Shown here: positions 8,270-14,797 of the stretch, one piece after another | Numbering within the stretch: the first letter of the stretch is position 1 | Layout: every line of letters starts with the position of its first letter | Assembly (NCBI GenBank): GCA_021799405.1 | Contig: JAJZAL010000110.1 | Span: 1 to 16,473, forward strand | Source of the DNA: Acidobacteriota bacterium | GTDB lineage: Bacteria; Acidobacteriota; Terriglobia; Terriglobales; Acidobacteriaceae | DNA: 16,473 bases | Direction: 5' to 3' | Notes under the pieces: generated by a model | The model's database searches: none | Seen by the model: only the letters and a program-made list of their open reading frames with translations | Told to the model about the DNA's origin: nothing | Made by a program: the position numbers and the translations under genes

Positions 8270-8932
8270 TCACTCCGCATCTTCGGCGAGCCAGTCGTGA
8301 GAATGATGTTCAATGGCGAGTCGGACCAACTGGCTGCGGGTTCTGACACCCGTTTTACCGAAGAGCTGCTGCAACGCCGCTTTAACAGAGCTCTCTGAAA
8401 GATGCAGTGCGGCGCCGATTGTCTTGTTGCTCTCGCCTTCGAGAACCCCCTTGAGCACCGCCCTTTCGCGTTCACTAAGCGAAGGCGCATTATGTCTGCG
8501 CTTCACGCTCTGCATGGCGTCAATCACCGGACGAACTGCTCGGGGATCGAGCCACATCTCCCCTTCCATGACTATGCGGATCGCTTCGGCCAATTGGCCC
8601 GGAGGACTCCGCTTCAGGAAAATGCCAGAGGCTCCGGCTTCGATCACTTGAAGCATCGCGGCGCTGCTCATGCCGGCCGTCACCATCAGCACACGGGGGC
8701 GGCGAATCTCGTTTTTAAGCGTCGATAGAAGTTGTGTACTCTGTTCCGCGCCCAAGTCAAAATCAAGCAGCACCAGGTCAACCTGTTCCTTGTCCAGCGC
8801 CTCCAGCGCTTCCTTTACATGAGCACAGCTCCTGACAATCTGAAACCCCGGTTCCGCAGCGAGAAGTCGGACTAAGCCCTCGCGGAAGAGGCTGTGGTCA
8901 TCGACGATTAAAAGACGAGTCTCTCCGCTCAT
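8270..8932 (-). CDS. NarL/FixJ-family response regulator with LuxR-type DNA-binding domain
   Basis: 220 residues from the ATG at 8932. The frame is open further upstream (to 9055), but the receiver domain begins right after this start ('RLLIVDDHSLFREG'). The receiver (about 5-120) has the acidic pair D11-D12, the phospho-acceptor D57 in 'LLDFDLG', the switch threonine in 'MVTAG' and the conserved lysine in 'FLKRSP'. The C-terminal part (about 150-205) is a LuxR-type helix-turn-helix with 'LSERERAVLKGVLEGESNKTIG' and 'SESSVKAALQQLFGKTGVRTR'. It is therefore a phosphorylation-controlled transcription regulator in the cytoplasm. It is divergent from the histidine kinase gene at 9253, its likely partner. 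No strong Shine-Dalgarno is seen before the start. Targets could include its own divergent promoter or the efflux operon that converges on it. Confidence 0.93.
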   Translation of the reverse strand: MSGETRLLIVDDHSLFREGLVRLLAAEPGFQIVRSCAHVKEALEALDKEQVDLVLLDFDLGAEQSTQLLSTLKNEIRRPRVLMVTAGMSSAAMLQVIEAGASGIFLKRSPPGQLAEAIRIVMEGEMWLDPRAVRPVIDAMQSVKRRHNAPSLSERERAVLKGVLEGESNKTIGAALHLSESSVKAALQQLFGKTGVRTRSQLVRLAIEHHSHDWLAEDAE

Positions 8933-9252
8933 CGGGTTTCGCTGCCTCGCCTTGGAACAATTTGCATATCCTGATTCACGACTCTGCTGCCCGCTTTCTA
9001 TGAATCCTCTAAGCGCTGCCTCAGCCCGCCGGCCGAAGAACCGCGGTCCTGGCAAGCGTCAACCTGCGCCGCTACTTCCGCATCATAAACCGGGAGGCAT
9101 GACGAGGTGAACAGCATAGAGGCGCTTGTCTGTACGCATCTCTCAGGCCAATCTTTCGGTCACTTGCGGCCTATCTTCTGGCCTTTCTGTAAACTGCCGC
9201 AGGGACCGCGCAATAATAAATAGACGCGAGTACTTCTATCGAGGCCTGGGAT
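8933..9252. other. divergent intergenic region between response regulator and kinase
   Basis: This 320-bp stretch holds no convincing gene; the frames open across it lack family features. It should carry promoters for both flanking genes. A weak match, TTGCGG (9164-9169) with TGTAAA (9188-9193) 18 bases later, could serve the kinase gene. AGGCCA (9145-9150) and TGGCCT (9179-9184) form a perfect inverted repeat around this candidate -35 box and might be an operator. An AT-rich patch (AATAATAAATA, about 9212-9222) lies just upstream of the kinase ribosome site. None of these is secure. Confidence 0.4.
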
Positions 9253-10632
9253 ATGGACGTCCTCACACTCTACTCTCGCGCCAACCGCACCATTCTGCTC
9301 ATTGCGGCGGTGCTGTTGACGTGCGCAATCGCGGCGACGGACTGGTACACAAGGCCCTTCATCTCTATCGGATTTCTTTATCTCTTCCCGGTGATGCTGG
9401 TCAGCGGCATCTTCAAGAGATGGCAGATCCTGATGGCGGCGGTTATCTGCTCAGTGCTGCAGGAGCTTTACAGCAATCTTCCCTTCAGCAGCGCAATGCC
9501 GCGCCTTGTCTTCTCCTGGTTGGGGTTCGCCGGGACAGGCTTGTTCCTTTTTGAGCTACTTAGGAACCGGCGCATCGTACTTACCCACGTGGATGAGTTG
9601 GAAAGCCATACGCGCCAGCGCCGCGAAGCAGAAGAACAGCTTCAAATGCTTGTAGATACGAGCCCCGCTGCGATTCTTACTGTTGGATCATCAGGTGAGG
9701 TCCTCCTCGCCAATCACGCCGCCCATGAACTCTTCAACGCAGAGGACAACCAACTGCGAAACCGGGCGATAGGCAGCTTCGTTCCGGCACTTTCCACGGC
9801 GCTGCAATCCAGCCGCTCCCGTCTGTACCGGACGGCTACTCAATGCCGCGCACAACGGGCAGACGGCAGGCCATTCCTCGCAGGAATATGGTTCTCCACA
9901 TACCGTGCTGCATCCGGCGGAAATCGCCTGGCGGCAATCATCGTTGATCTCTCTGAAGAATTCATCAGCCGCGAAGATTTGAGCCTCGACTACCTCCTGA
10001 AGAACGCGCGCATCCTGATGGGAGCCGTCTCGCATGAAATCAGAAATCTGGCCGGAGCTGCGCTTATTCTCCACCAGAATCTGAGCCGCGTTGAGGCGTT
10101 GAAGGGCAATGAGGATTTTGAAGCGCTCAACACGCTCATGCAGGGGCTGGAAAAGCTCTCGGCGATGGAACTCACAGCGGGAGCAGCTGAGCAGGAAAGA
10201 CAGTCCATCGAGTTAGCGCCCGTCCTCGACGAGTTAAGAGTACTGATTGAGTCTGTTTGCCGGGATTGCGATATCGAATTGCAATGGGAAGCAACCGATG
10301 AATCCCGCATGGTGCGCGCCGATCACTATGGGCTGATCCAGGTCTTCCTGAACCTGGTCAAGAACAGCCGCCGCGCGCTGGAATCGGTCTCGGAAAGACG
10401 GATCCGAATCAGTACTGTGCACGGCGAACAGTCCACAACCATTCGTTTTGAAGACACCGGTCCTGGCATCTCAAATCCGCAAGTGCTCTTTCGAGCTTTT
10501 CAGGGCGATGCCGAAGCAAGCGGTCTCGGGCTCTACGTATCACGCGCGTTGATGAAAAGCTTTGGCGGCGATCTGTCCTTTGAGCCGGCGACGCATGGAT
10601 GCGTCTTTGCAGTTACGTTGTTGTCGGTTTGA
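9253..10632 (+). CDS. membrane-bound PAS sensor histidine kinase
   Basis: 459 residues. GAGG lies eight bases ahead of the ATG. Residues 11-105 form about four membrane helices without a large periplasmic loop, so the signal is probably sensed in or at the membrane. A short coiled linker (105-130) leads to a PAS domain (about 130-235, 'DTSPAAILTVGSSGEVLLANHAA'). The phospho-accepting H261 lies in 'SHEIRNL', where the usual proline after the asparagine is leucine. The ATPase domain has the N-box N371 in 'NLVKNSRRAL', the G1 box 'DTGPGIS' (401-407) and the G2 box 'GLGLYVS' (424-430). It should phosphorylate the divergently encoded LuxR-type regulator. The pairing is inferred from position. The signal is unknown; the lack of Cys or His clusters in the sensing part argues against a direct periplasmic metal sensor. 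Confidence 0.93.
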   Translation: MDVLTLYSRANRTILLIAAVLLTCAIAATDWYTRPFISIGFLYLFPVMLVSGIFKRWQILMAAVICSVLQELYSNLPFSSAMPRLVFSWLGFAGTGLFLFELLRNRRIVLTHVDELESHTRQRREAEEQLQMLVDTSPAAILTVGSSGEVLLANHAAHELFNAEDNQLRNRAIGSFVPALSTALQSSRSRLYRTATQCRAQRADGRPFLAGIWFSTYRAASGGNRLAAIIVDLSEEFISREDLSLDYLLKNARILMGAVSHEIRNLAGAALILHQNLSRVEALKGNEDFEALNTLMQGLEKLSAMELTAGAAEQERQSIELAPVLDELRVLIESVCRDCDIELQWEATDESRMVRADHYGLIQVFLNLVKNSRRALESVSERRIRISTVHGEQSTTIRFEDTGPGISNPQVLFRAFQGDAEASGLGLYVSRALMKSFGGDLSFEPATHGCVFAVTLLSV

Positions 10633-10809
10633 ATGAGAGCGGCTTGCGTGATCTATTTCAATCTGTGCTCCGCGATGTTCAGTGTGGCTCAGTCCGGAAA
10701 CTCTGGCGATCACAAGGCGTCTCAGCCTCCGACCGCATGATCTTGTATCTTGAGATCGAGGCCCCAGAATCATAGTGGAACCTTATATCCAGGGCCTTAG
10801 AAGCCAACA

Positions 10810-12078
10810 TCAGCTTTCGATCTTCCTGATATAAAGCCAGAGCCCAGCCAATACCATTCCGATCGCGAGCAGTGAAACACCCAGACCAGCACGCCGCCGG
10901 TTGCGTTCCACCATGGCCTGACGGCCAACCTGCAGATCTTTGTTGGCGACTTTTAAGCCTGCCTGCACATCCTGGTCCACAAGCACCTTATTGAAGCTAT
11001 GGATCGCGACCCGGGCCTTGGTCAGCGAATCCCGCGCCTGGCTCTGCGCCATCCGCGCCTCGCTCACCTCCATACCCGCTGCATCCGCCTCGGCAAGAGC
11101 CTGGTCCGCGTTTTTGATGGCCTGGTTTAGCTGAGTGAGTTCGTTGAGCATTTCCGCCCTGGCCTGATCGCAGTTATCGCCGCGACTATGACACTGCATG
11201 CAAACGCCCTCCGGACCGGTGCCCAGCTTGGCATCAGTAGGATGCGTGATGGCATGGTTACTATGGCAGACCACGCATCCGGGCAGCGAAGCCGATTCAA
11301 ACGCAGCTTTGTGCGAGCTCTTGTCGTACATCTGCGCCTGAAAGACGTGGCAGGTGGCGCATACGTTCTGCACCTTGTCCACTCCCGGTGGCACGGCTCC
11401 GTGATTGCCATGACAGGTGGTGCACGTCGGCGCGCTCAGATCGCCCCGCGCGACAAGATCCTCATGGTGGACGCTGGTGTTGTACTGCGCGAGTTGGTTC
11501 GTCGGGATGCCGTATCCCTTCATATATGCGGCATCGGCGTGGCAGTGAGCGCAGGTTGTAGCCACGTTCACGGGATTGACCTTCGAACGTGGATCGCTGG
11601 GCGCTCTCAAATTATGGACGCCATGACAATCCGTGCATACCGCGACCTTGGCATCTCCGGCGGCCAGACGCTTGCCGTGAATGCTGGTGTGGTACTGGCT
11701 TAACTGGTCGGTGTGCAAGCTGGGGTCATACTGGCGCATGTATGCGGGATTGGAATGGCAGCTTCCGCACAACTGCGGAACCTGCTTGCGATCGATCTTG
11801 CCCTTCCAGCCCGCCTTTACGTTCATCGCCTGGGTGGGATCATCGCTGCTGGCATCGCCGCCGTGACAACTGACGCAGGTCAGGCCCTTTTGCGCATGGA
11901 TGTCCTGGCTGAACATCTGCTGCGTCACCCCCTCCGGAGCAGGCAATGCAGAATGACAATCCACGCACGAGTTCTTGGTTTGCCCGAAGCTGAAGGCCGC
12001 AGCAAATATGAAAAGGCTCAACGCCCCCACGGAGGCGAGCACGCCAAATTGCCGGGAATTATTTCGCAAGATAGCCAT
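10810..12078 (-). CDS. membrane-anchored nonahaem c-type cytochrome
   Basis: 422 residues from the ATG at 12078; a GTG two codons earlier (12084) is the only longer option before a stop. A signal peptide or anchor spans about 1-32. Nine CxxCH haem c motifs follow, with first cysteines at residues 38, 68, 104, 148, 176, 219, 240, 268 and 293. Motifs 3-8 fall into repeating pairs. Many additional histidines suggest bis-His haems. After the haem part comes a helical, probably coiled-coil stretch (about 303-395) rich in Ala, Gln and Glu, then a C-terminal membrane helix ending in '[10 protein letters not shown]'. The haem domain should be on the periplasmic face. The gene overlaps the 3' end of the cytochrome b gene by 20 bases and is last in the Rieske/b operon. 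It probably takes electrons from the Rieske protein in place of cytochrome c1. The coiled coil may be for oligomerisation; that is inference. Confidence 0.93.
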   Translation of the reverse strand: MAILRNNSRQFGVLASVGALSLFIFAAAFSFGQTKNSCVDCHSALPAPEGVTQQMFSQDIHAQKGLTCVSCHGGDASSDDPTQAMNVKAGWKGKIDRKQVPQLCGSCHSNPAYMRQYDPSLHTDQLSQYHTSIHGKRLAAGDAKVAVCTDCHGVHNLRAPSDPRSKVNPVNVATTCAHCHADAAYMKGYGIPTNQLAQYNTSVHHEDLVARGDLSAPTCTTCHGNHGAVPPGVDKVQNVCATCHVFQAQMYDKSSHKAAFESASLPGCVVCHSNHAITHPTDAKLGTGPEGVCMQCHSRGDNCDQARAEMLNELTQLNQAIKNADQALAEADAAGMEVSEARMAQSQARDSLTKARVAIHSFNKVLVDQDVQAGLKVANKDLQVGRQAMVERNRRRAGLGVSLLAIGMVLAGLWLYIRKIES

Positions 12079-13144
12079 AGACACTCATCGCTATCACGTA
12101 GGCCAGCGCAAAGACTGACAGCCCCGTGATCCACTGTTTGGATCGCGCCACGCGGTCGTTCTCAAAGAAGGGCAGAAGCAGCCAGAGCAAGCCGATCAGC
12201 CCAAAGGCCATGATCCCCAGAACCTCGCCATCCATGAACCAAATCTTGGATGGGATGAGTTTGAGGGTCTGAAACATAAACAGGAAGTACCACTCGGGCT
12301 TGATGCCGGCGGGAGCGGAAGCAAAGAGATCGGCCTTTACGCCGAGGTTCCACGGAAAGAGTGCGGCCAATGCCCCCAGAACGCCCAGGCCCGTATACCA
12401 GGCAATCAGTTCGCGCAGCATAAAGTTCGGAAAGAACCTGAGCTCGCGCCGCGCTTCAGGATCGGCGCTCCACTCCTTCTCCACCTTGGGCGGAACACTC
12501 ATCCCCTGCCGCTGCACAAACAGCAGGTGGAATGCGATCAGCACCGTCACCAGCCCAGGCAGGACAGCCACATGAAATCCGAAGAAGCGTGTCAATGTGG
12601 CTCCGGTCACTTCTTCGCCGCCGCGGAGAAAGACCATGATCGGATGACCGATAACCGGCACCTGCCCCGCGATGTCCGTCCCAACCTTGGTGGCGAAAAA
12701 GGCCAGCGTATTCCAGGGCAGCAGATAGCCGCTGAAACCGAATCCCATCACCAGAACGAGGAGTACGACACCCGTGACCCAGGTCAATTCCCGCGGCTTG
12801 CGATATGCCTTCAGAAACAACACGCTGAACATATGCGCAAAGGCGGTAAAGATCATCAGGTTGGCTGACCATGAATGAATCGAGCGGATCAGCCAGCCGA
12901 ACTGCACCTGCGTCATGATGTACTGCACACTCTCGAAGGCCTGATTCGCGCCGGGCCGGTAATAGAGCAGCAGGAGAATTCCGGTCAGCACCTGAATTAT
13001 GAACAGGAAAAGTGTGATGCCGCCGAGAAAATACCAGTAAGAGAGGCGATGAAGAGGAACGGTCTTCTTGCGCAATGGAGCAATCAGTTCATCCCACTCC
13101 AGGCGCTCGTCGAGCCAGCTACGCACTTTGGCAAGGACAGTCAT
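12059..13144 (-). CDS. cytochrome b (fused b6 plus subunit IV type)
   Basis: 361 residues, close to the sum of b6 and subunit IV of b6f complexes and shorter than mitochondrial-type cytochrome b. Haem-ligand histidine pairs are H90/H104 and H191/H206. The 14- and 15-residue spacings are those of b6-type proteins; bc1 proteins have 14 in both helices. The quinol-oxidation-site motif P283-E-W-Y is present in '[10 protein letters not shown]'. The first four helices (about 38-210) hold the two b haems and about three or four follow. In the cytoplasmic membrane it oxidises quinol and passes one electron to the Rieske centre and one across the b haems. The start codon follows the Rieske stop by one base, with AGGGAGGG five bases upstream. 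The next gene overlaps its end. Together these indicate a tightly coupled complex. Confidence 0.96.
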   Translation of the reverse strand: MTVLAKVRSWLDERLEWDELIAPLRKKTVPLHRLSYWYFLGGITLFLFIIQVLTGILLLLYYRPGANQAFESVQYIMTQVQFGWLIRSIHSWSANLMIFTAFAHMFSVLFLKAYRKPRELTWVTGVVLLVLVMGFGFSGYLLPWNTLAFFATKVGTDIAGQVPVIGHPIMVFLRGGEEVTGATLTRFFGFHVAVLPGLVTVLIAFHLLFVQRQGMSVPPKVEKEWSADPEARRELRFFPNFMLRELIAWYTGLGVLGALAALFPWNLGVKADLFASAPAGIKPEWYFLFMFQTLKLIPSKIWFMDGEVLGIMAFGLIGLLWLLLPFFENDRVARSKQWITGLSVFALAYVIAMSVYGYLAK

Positions 13145-13145
13145 C

Positions 13146-13631
13146 TCAGCCCTCCCTGCGCCGGCTTACGAAGATCTCGTCGCCACGAACCTGGACGTCG
13201 TACGCTTCCAGCGGACGCGGCGGAGGGCCAGAGATGTTGCGGCCGTCAAGGTTATAGGTGCCGTTGTGGCAGGCGCACCAAACCTCGCGCAGATCCGGCC
13301 GGTACTGAACCGTACAGGAAAGATGCGTGCAAACGGCGGACATGGCGTGGTATTCCCCGTTGGCCGTGCGGATCAGCAGACCGGGGCGACTGCCGAAGCG
13401 GAAGATTTTGCCGCTGTTGAGCTGCAGCTCGCCCACTTTGGCCGCCACTACGGAATCGCCACCCAGATCCGCTGTTTTGGGAGGAACGAAGTATCGCAGC
13501 ACGGGATAAATGAATGCGATCGCCGTGGCTAAAAAGCCGCCGCCCAGCAGAAGTTCGACAAATCCCCGGCGGGGTATGGGTGTGGACAGCGCGCAGTTTG
13601 CGCCTACTGCTCCACGGTCACTCGTTGCCAT
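13146..13631 (-). CDS. Rieske [2Fe-2S] iron-sulfur protein
   Basis: 161 residues. The ATG is preceded by GGAGAG at good spacing. The N-terminal region has an Arg-Arg followed by a hydrophobic segment (residues 21-50), which fits a Tat-type signal that stays as a membrane anchor. The cluster motifs are C101-T-H103-L-S-C106 and C119-A-C121-H122-N-G-T-Y. C101, H103, C119 and H122 would bind the [2Fe-2S] cluster, and C106 and C121 would form the stabilising disulfide. The usual 'CPCHGSxY' is altered so that the serine that hydrogen-bonds a cluster sulfide is replaced by Gly, while the tyrosine is kept. In known Rieske proteins loss of that serine lowers the redox potential, so a menaquinol chain is likely. 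It accepts electrons from quinol at cytochrome b and hands them to the multihaem cytochrome encoded in the same operon. Confidence 0.96.
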   Translation of the reverse strand: MATSDRGAVGANCALSTPIPRRGFVELLLGGGFLATAIAFIYPVLRYFVPPKTADLGGDSVVAAKVGELQLNSGKIFRFGSRPGLLIRTANGEYHAMSAVCTHLSCTVQYRPDLREVWCACHNGTYNLDGRNISGPPPRPLEAYDVQVRGDEIFVSRRREG

Positions 13632-13775
13632 ATGTATCTCTCCGATCAGTTATTCAAATCTGAACCCATCGCTTTTCAGCCCCGCTTGTTAGCAGTGGAA
13701 GTGCGGATGCCCAGCCAATCCATCTTTCTTTCCAGGAAACGCTGAACCTCCCTGCACCGCCCCCGACGGACAGTC

Positions 13776-14255
13776 TCACCGGGCGGCTTCCACGTAGATC
13801 GATTTCAGTTCGACAATGTGCTGCATCTCGCGCAGCCACATCGCCTGAACCTGCTGCAAGCGATTTCCAACTACGACCGCCAAATTCATGCCGATCTTGT
13901 AGCCGACTGCGGGCGAGGTCTCGCAAAAGACCCGCAGCGCCTCGCGTGGCAGTGCGATCACCTCTGTTTCCAGCGGCGCAGTGGCGGACAGAGTGAAGCG
14001 GTAAGGCGGAACCAGGGCCGACCAGCCAACGGTCTGCCCCGGCGATCTCTCCTCGACCAGAATGTCCTCTTCCCTGCCCCTGACCATCATGGGCAGCGTC
14101 AACCGGATGCGGCCGCGAACGGTGAGGTAGAGAGAATCTGCTGGGTCGCCCAGGCGGAAGAGCGAAGCCCCGCTTGAAACAGTCATGCGATTGCCCAATG
14201 CAAGCACCTGTTCTATTTCAGTGGGCGAAAGTCCCTTAAGCAGTTCATGCTCCAT
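13776..14255 (-). CDS. stand-alone cyclic-nucleotide-binding-like domain protein (no DNA-binding domain)
   Basis: 159 residues. The sequence fits the CRP/FNR-type beta-roll: 'GASLFRLGDPADSLYLTVRGRIRL' (about 29-52), then the phosphate-cassette position reading 'GQTVGWSALVPPYRFTLSATA' (73-93), then the long C helix. In cAMP-binding CRP the cassette has a Gly-Glu pair and an Arg-Ser pair; here W78 occupies the Glu position, so classical cAMP binding is doubtful. The protein ends after the C helix and has no helix-turn-helix, so it is not a transcription factor by itself. A strong ribosome site (GAGGGGG, eight bases before the ATG) is present. It lies in the respiratory operon, between the small membrane protein and the Rieske gene, from which it is separated by 144 bp. 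I infer a ligand- or redox-responsive modulator, but no target is visible. Confidence 0.85.
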   Translation of the reverse strand: MEHELLKGLSPTEIEQVLALGNRMTVSSGASLFRLGDPADSLYLTVRGRIRLTLPMMVRGREEDILVEERSPGQTVGWSALVPPYRFTLSATAPLETEVIALPREALRVFCETSPAVGYKIGMNLAVVVGNRLQQVQAMWLREMQHIVELKSIYVEAAR

Positions 14256-14268
14256 GATCAGAACCCCC

Positions 14269-14595
14269 TCAGTTCAGAAATGAAGAAGTAGTCTTGCTGT
14301 GCAACTGGGCATTGGTGGGAAACGCCACGAACGACTCAGCGGCGGCCTGCTCCAGGCGAACGTGGTTCTCAATCTGCTGCAGCAGCACCTCAATCGGCAC
14401 CTGAGGCGGCGGCAACAGGGGCGACGCAACCCGGTCCGAGAAGAATCGGGCCGGCACGGCAGCCGGTTTCACCGAGGGAATCTGGGGCTGAATGGTGGCA
14501 GCGGGTGACTTCGGGTGTGTGGCGGCAGCAAACGCCAGCGCCGTTACTGCGATGCCGATCAAGCTCATGCACAATCCCATCAGGAGCATATCCAT
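14269..14595 (-). CDS. small single-span membrane protein of unknown function
   Basis: 108 residues from the ATG at 14595; a longer open frame to 14640 exists, but the strong AAGGAGG site lies just upstream of 14595. The N-terminus 'MDMLLMGLCMSLIGIAVTALAFAAA' is a single membrane helix or uncleaved signal anchor. It is followed by a proline- and alanine-rich linker (about 27-70) and an amphipathic helix ('PIEVLLQQIENHVRLEQAAAESF'). It contains no haem, Fe-S or enzyme motif. It is the first gene of the Rieske/cytochrome b/multihaem operon, 13 bases before the cNMP-like gene, so it may be an accessory or assembly subunit of that complex. I do not recognise the family, so no function is assigned. 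Confidence 0.75.
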   Translation of the reverse strand: MDMLLMGLCMSLIGIAVTALAFAAATHPKSPAATIQPQIPSVKPAAVPARFFSDRVASPLLPPPQVPIEVLLQQIENHVRLEQAAAESFVAFPTNAQLHSKTTSSFLN

Positions 14596-14605
14596 GGCAA
14601 TAAAT

Positions 14606-14612
14606 CCTCCTT
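14606..14612 (-). promoter_or_regulatory. strong Shine-Dalgarno site of the small membrane protein gene
   Basis: On the minus strand this reads AAGGAGG, ten bases ahead of the ATG at 14595. It decides that start over the longer open frame that begins at 14640. Confidence 0.7.
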
Positions 14613-14706
14613 CTTGCCGCTCCGTATGAGCACGCCACATGCCAAGCGAAGACGCAGCCTAAGTCCTTTTATTTCAATCTGCGCGCACGGCACCTGCATC
14701 TCGGAC

Positions 14707-14770
14707 TGACAAGCTGTCATGTCGCGCCTGTCAACTTGGCAGGATTTGACGAGGGCGATTCCGTGTGACA
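14707..14770. promoter_or_regulatory. cluster of TGACA/TGTCA half-sites, candidate operator
   Basis: TGACA (14707-14711), AGC and TGTCA (14715-14719) form a perfect 13-bp palindrome. A second TGTCA occurs at 14729-14733. GTCAA (14730-14734) is mirrored by TTGAC (14746-14750), 11 bases apart. Another TGACA lies at 14766-14770. The last two overlap the candidate promoter of the kinase gene, so a bound protein could block it. The cluster lies between the divergent respiratory operon and the kinase gene and could control both. Confidence 0.4.
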
Positions 14771-14774
14771 GAAT
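14746..14774 (+). promoter_or_regulatory. candidate sigma-70-type promoter of the haem-sensor kinase gene
   Basis: TTGACG (14746-14751) matches the -35 consensus in five of six positions. After 17 bases, CAGAAT (14769-14774) matches the -10 consensus in four of six. Transcription would begin near 14781, giving a leader of about 17 bases before the ATG at 14798. This also argues against the in-frame GTG at 14765, which would lie upstream of the transcript start. Confidence 0.5.
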
Positions 14775-14797
14775 GCGGAAAATTCGGAATCCATCCT

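Noticed and set aside
9126..9554. Open frame of 142 codons overlapping the start of the PAS kinase gene
   Set aside because: It lies in another frame of a clear kinase gene, has no family features and no good ribosome site; it is a shadow.
10759..10797. AGGCCC/GGGCCT inverted repeat between the converging kinase and cytochrome genes
   Set aside because: The stem is only six pairs with a 27-base loop and no T-run; too weak to call a terminator.
13729..13739. Short palindrome TTTCCAGGAAA in the gap before the Rieske gene
   Set aside because: It is a single 11-base palindrome with no partner sites or promoter match; expected by chance.
13654..13926. Minus-strand open frame of 90 codons across the gap before the Rieske gene
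   Set aside because: It overlaps the cNMP-like gene in another frame, and its residues are Arg/Ser/Gly-rich as expected from off-frame reading of GC-rich DNA.
14736..14750. Possible sigma-54 promoter (TTGGCA...TTGAC)
   Set aside because: The GG and the second conserved G are 10 bases apart instead of 12 and the final GC is GA, so it does not fit the -24/-12 pattern.
14765..14797. GTG at 14765 as an earlier start for the haem-sensor kinase
   Set aside because: It would lie within the candidate promoter, and the added residues do not improve the first membrane segment.
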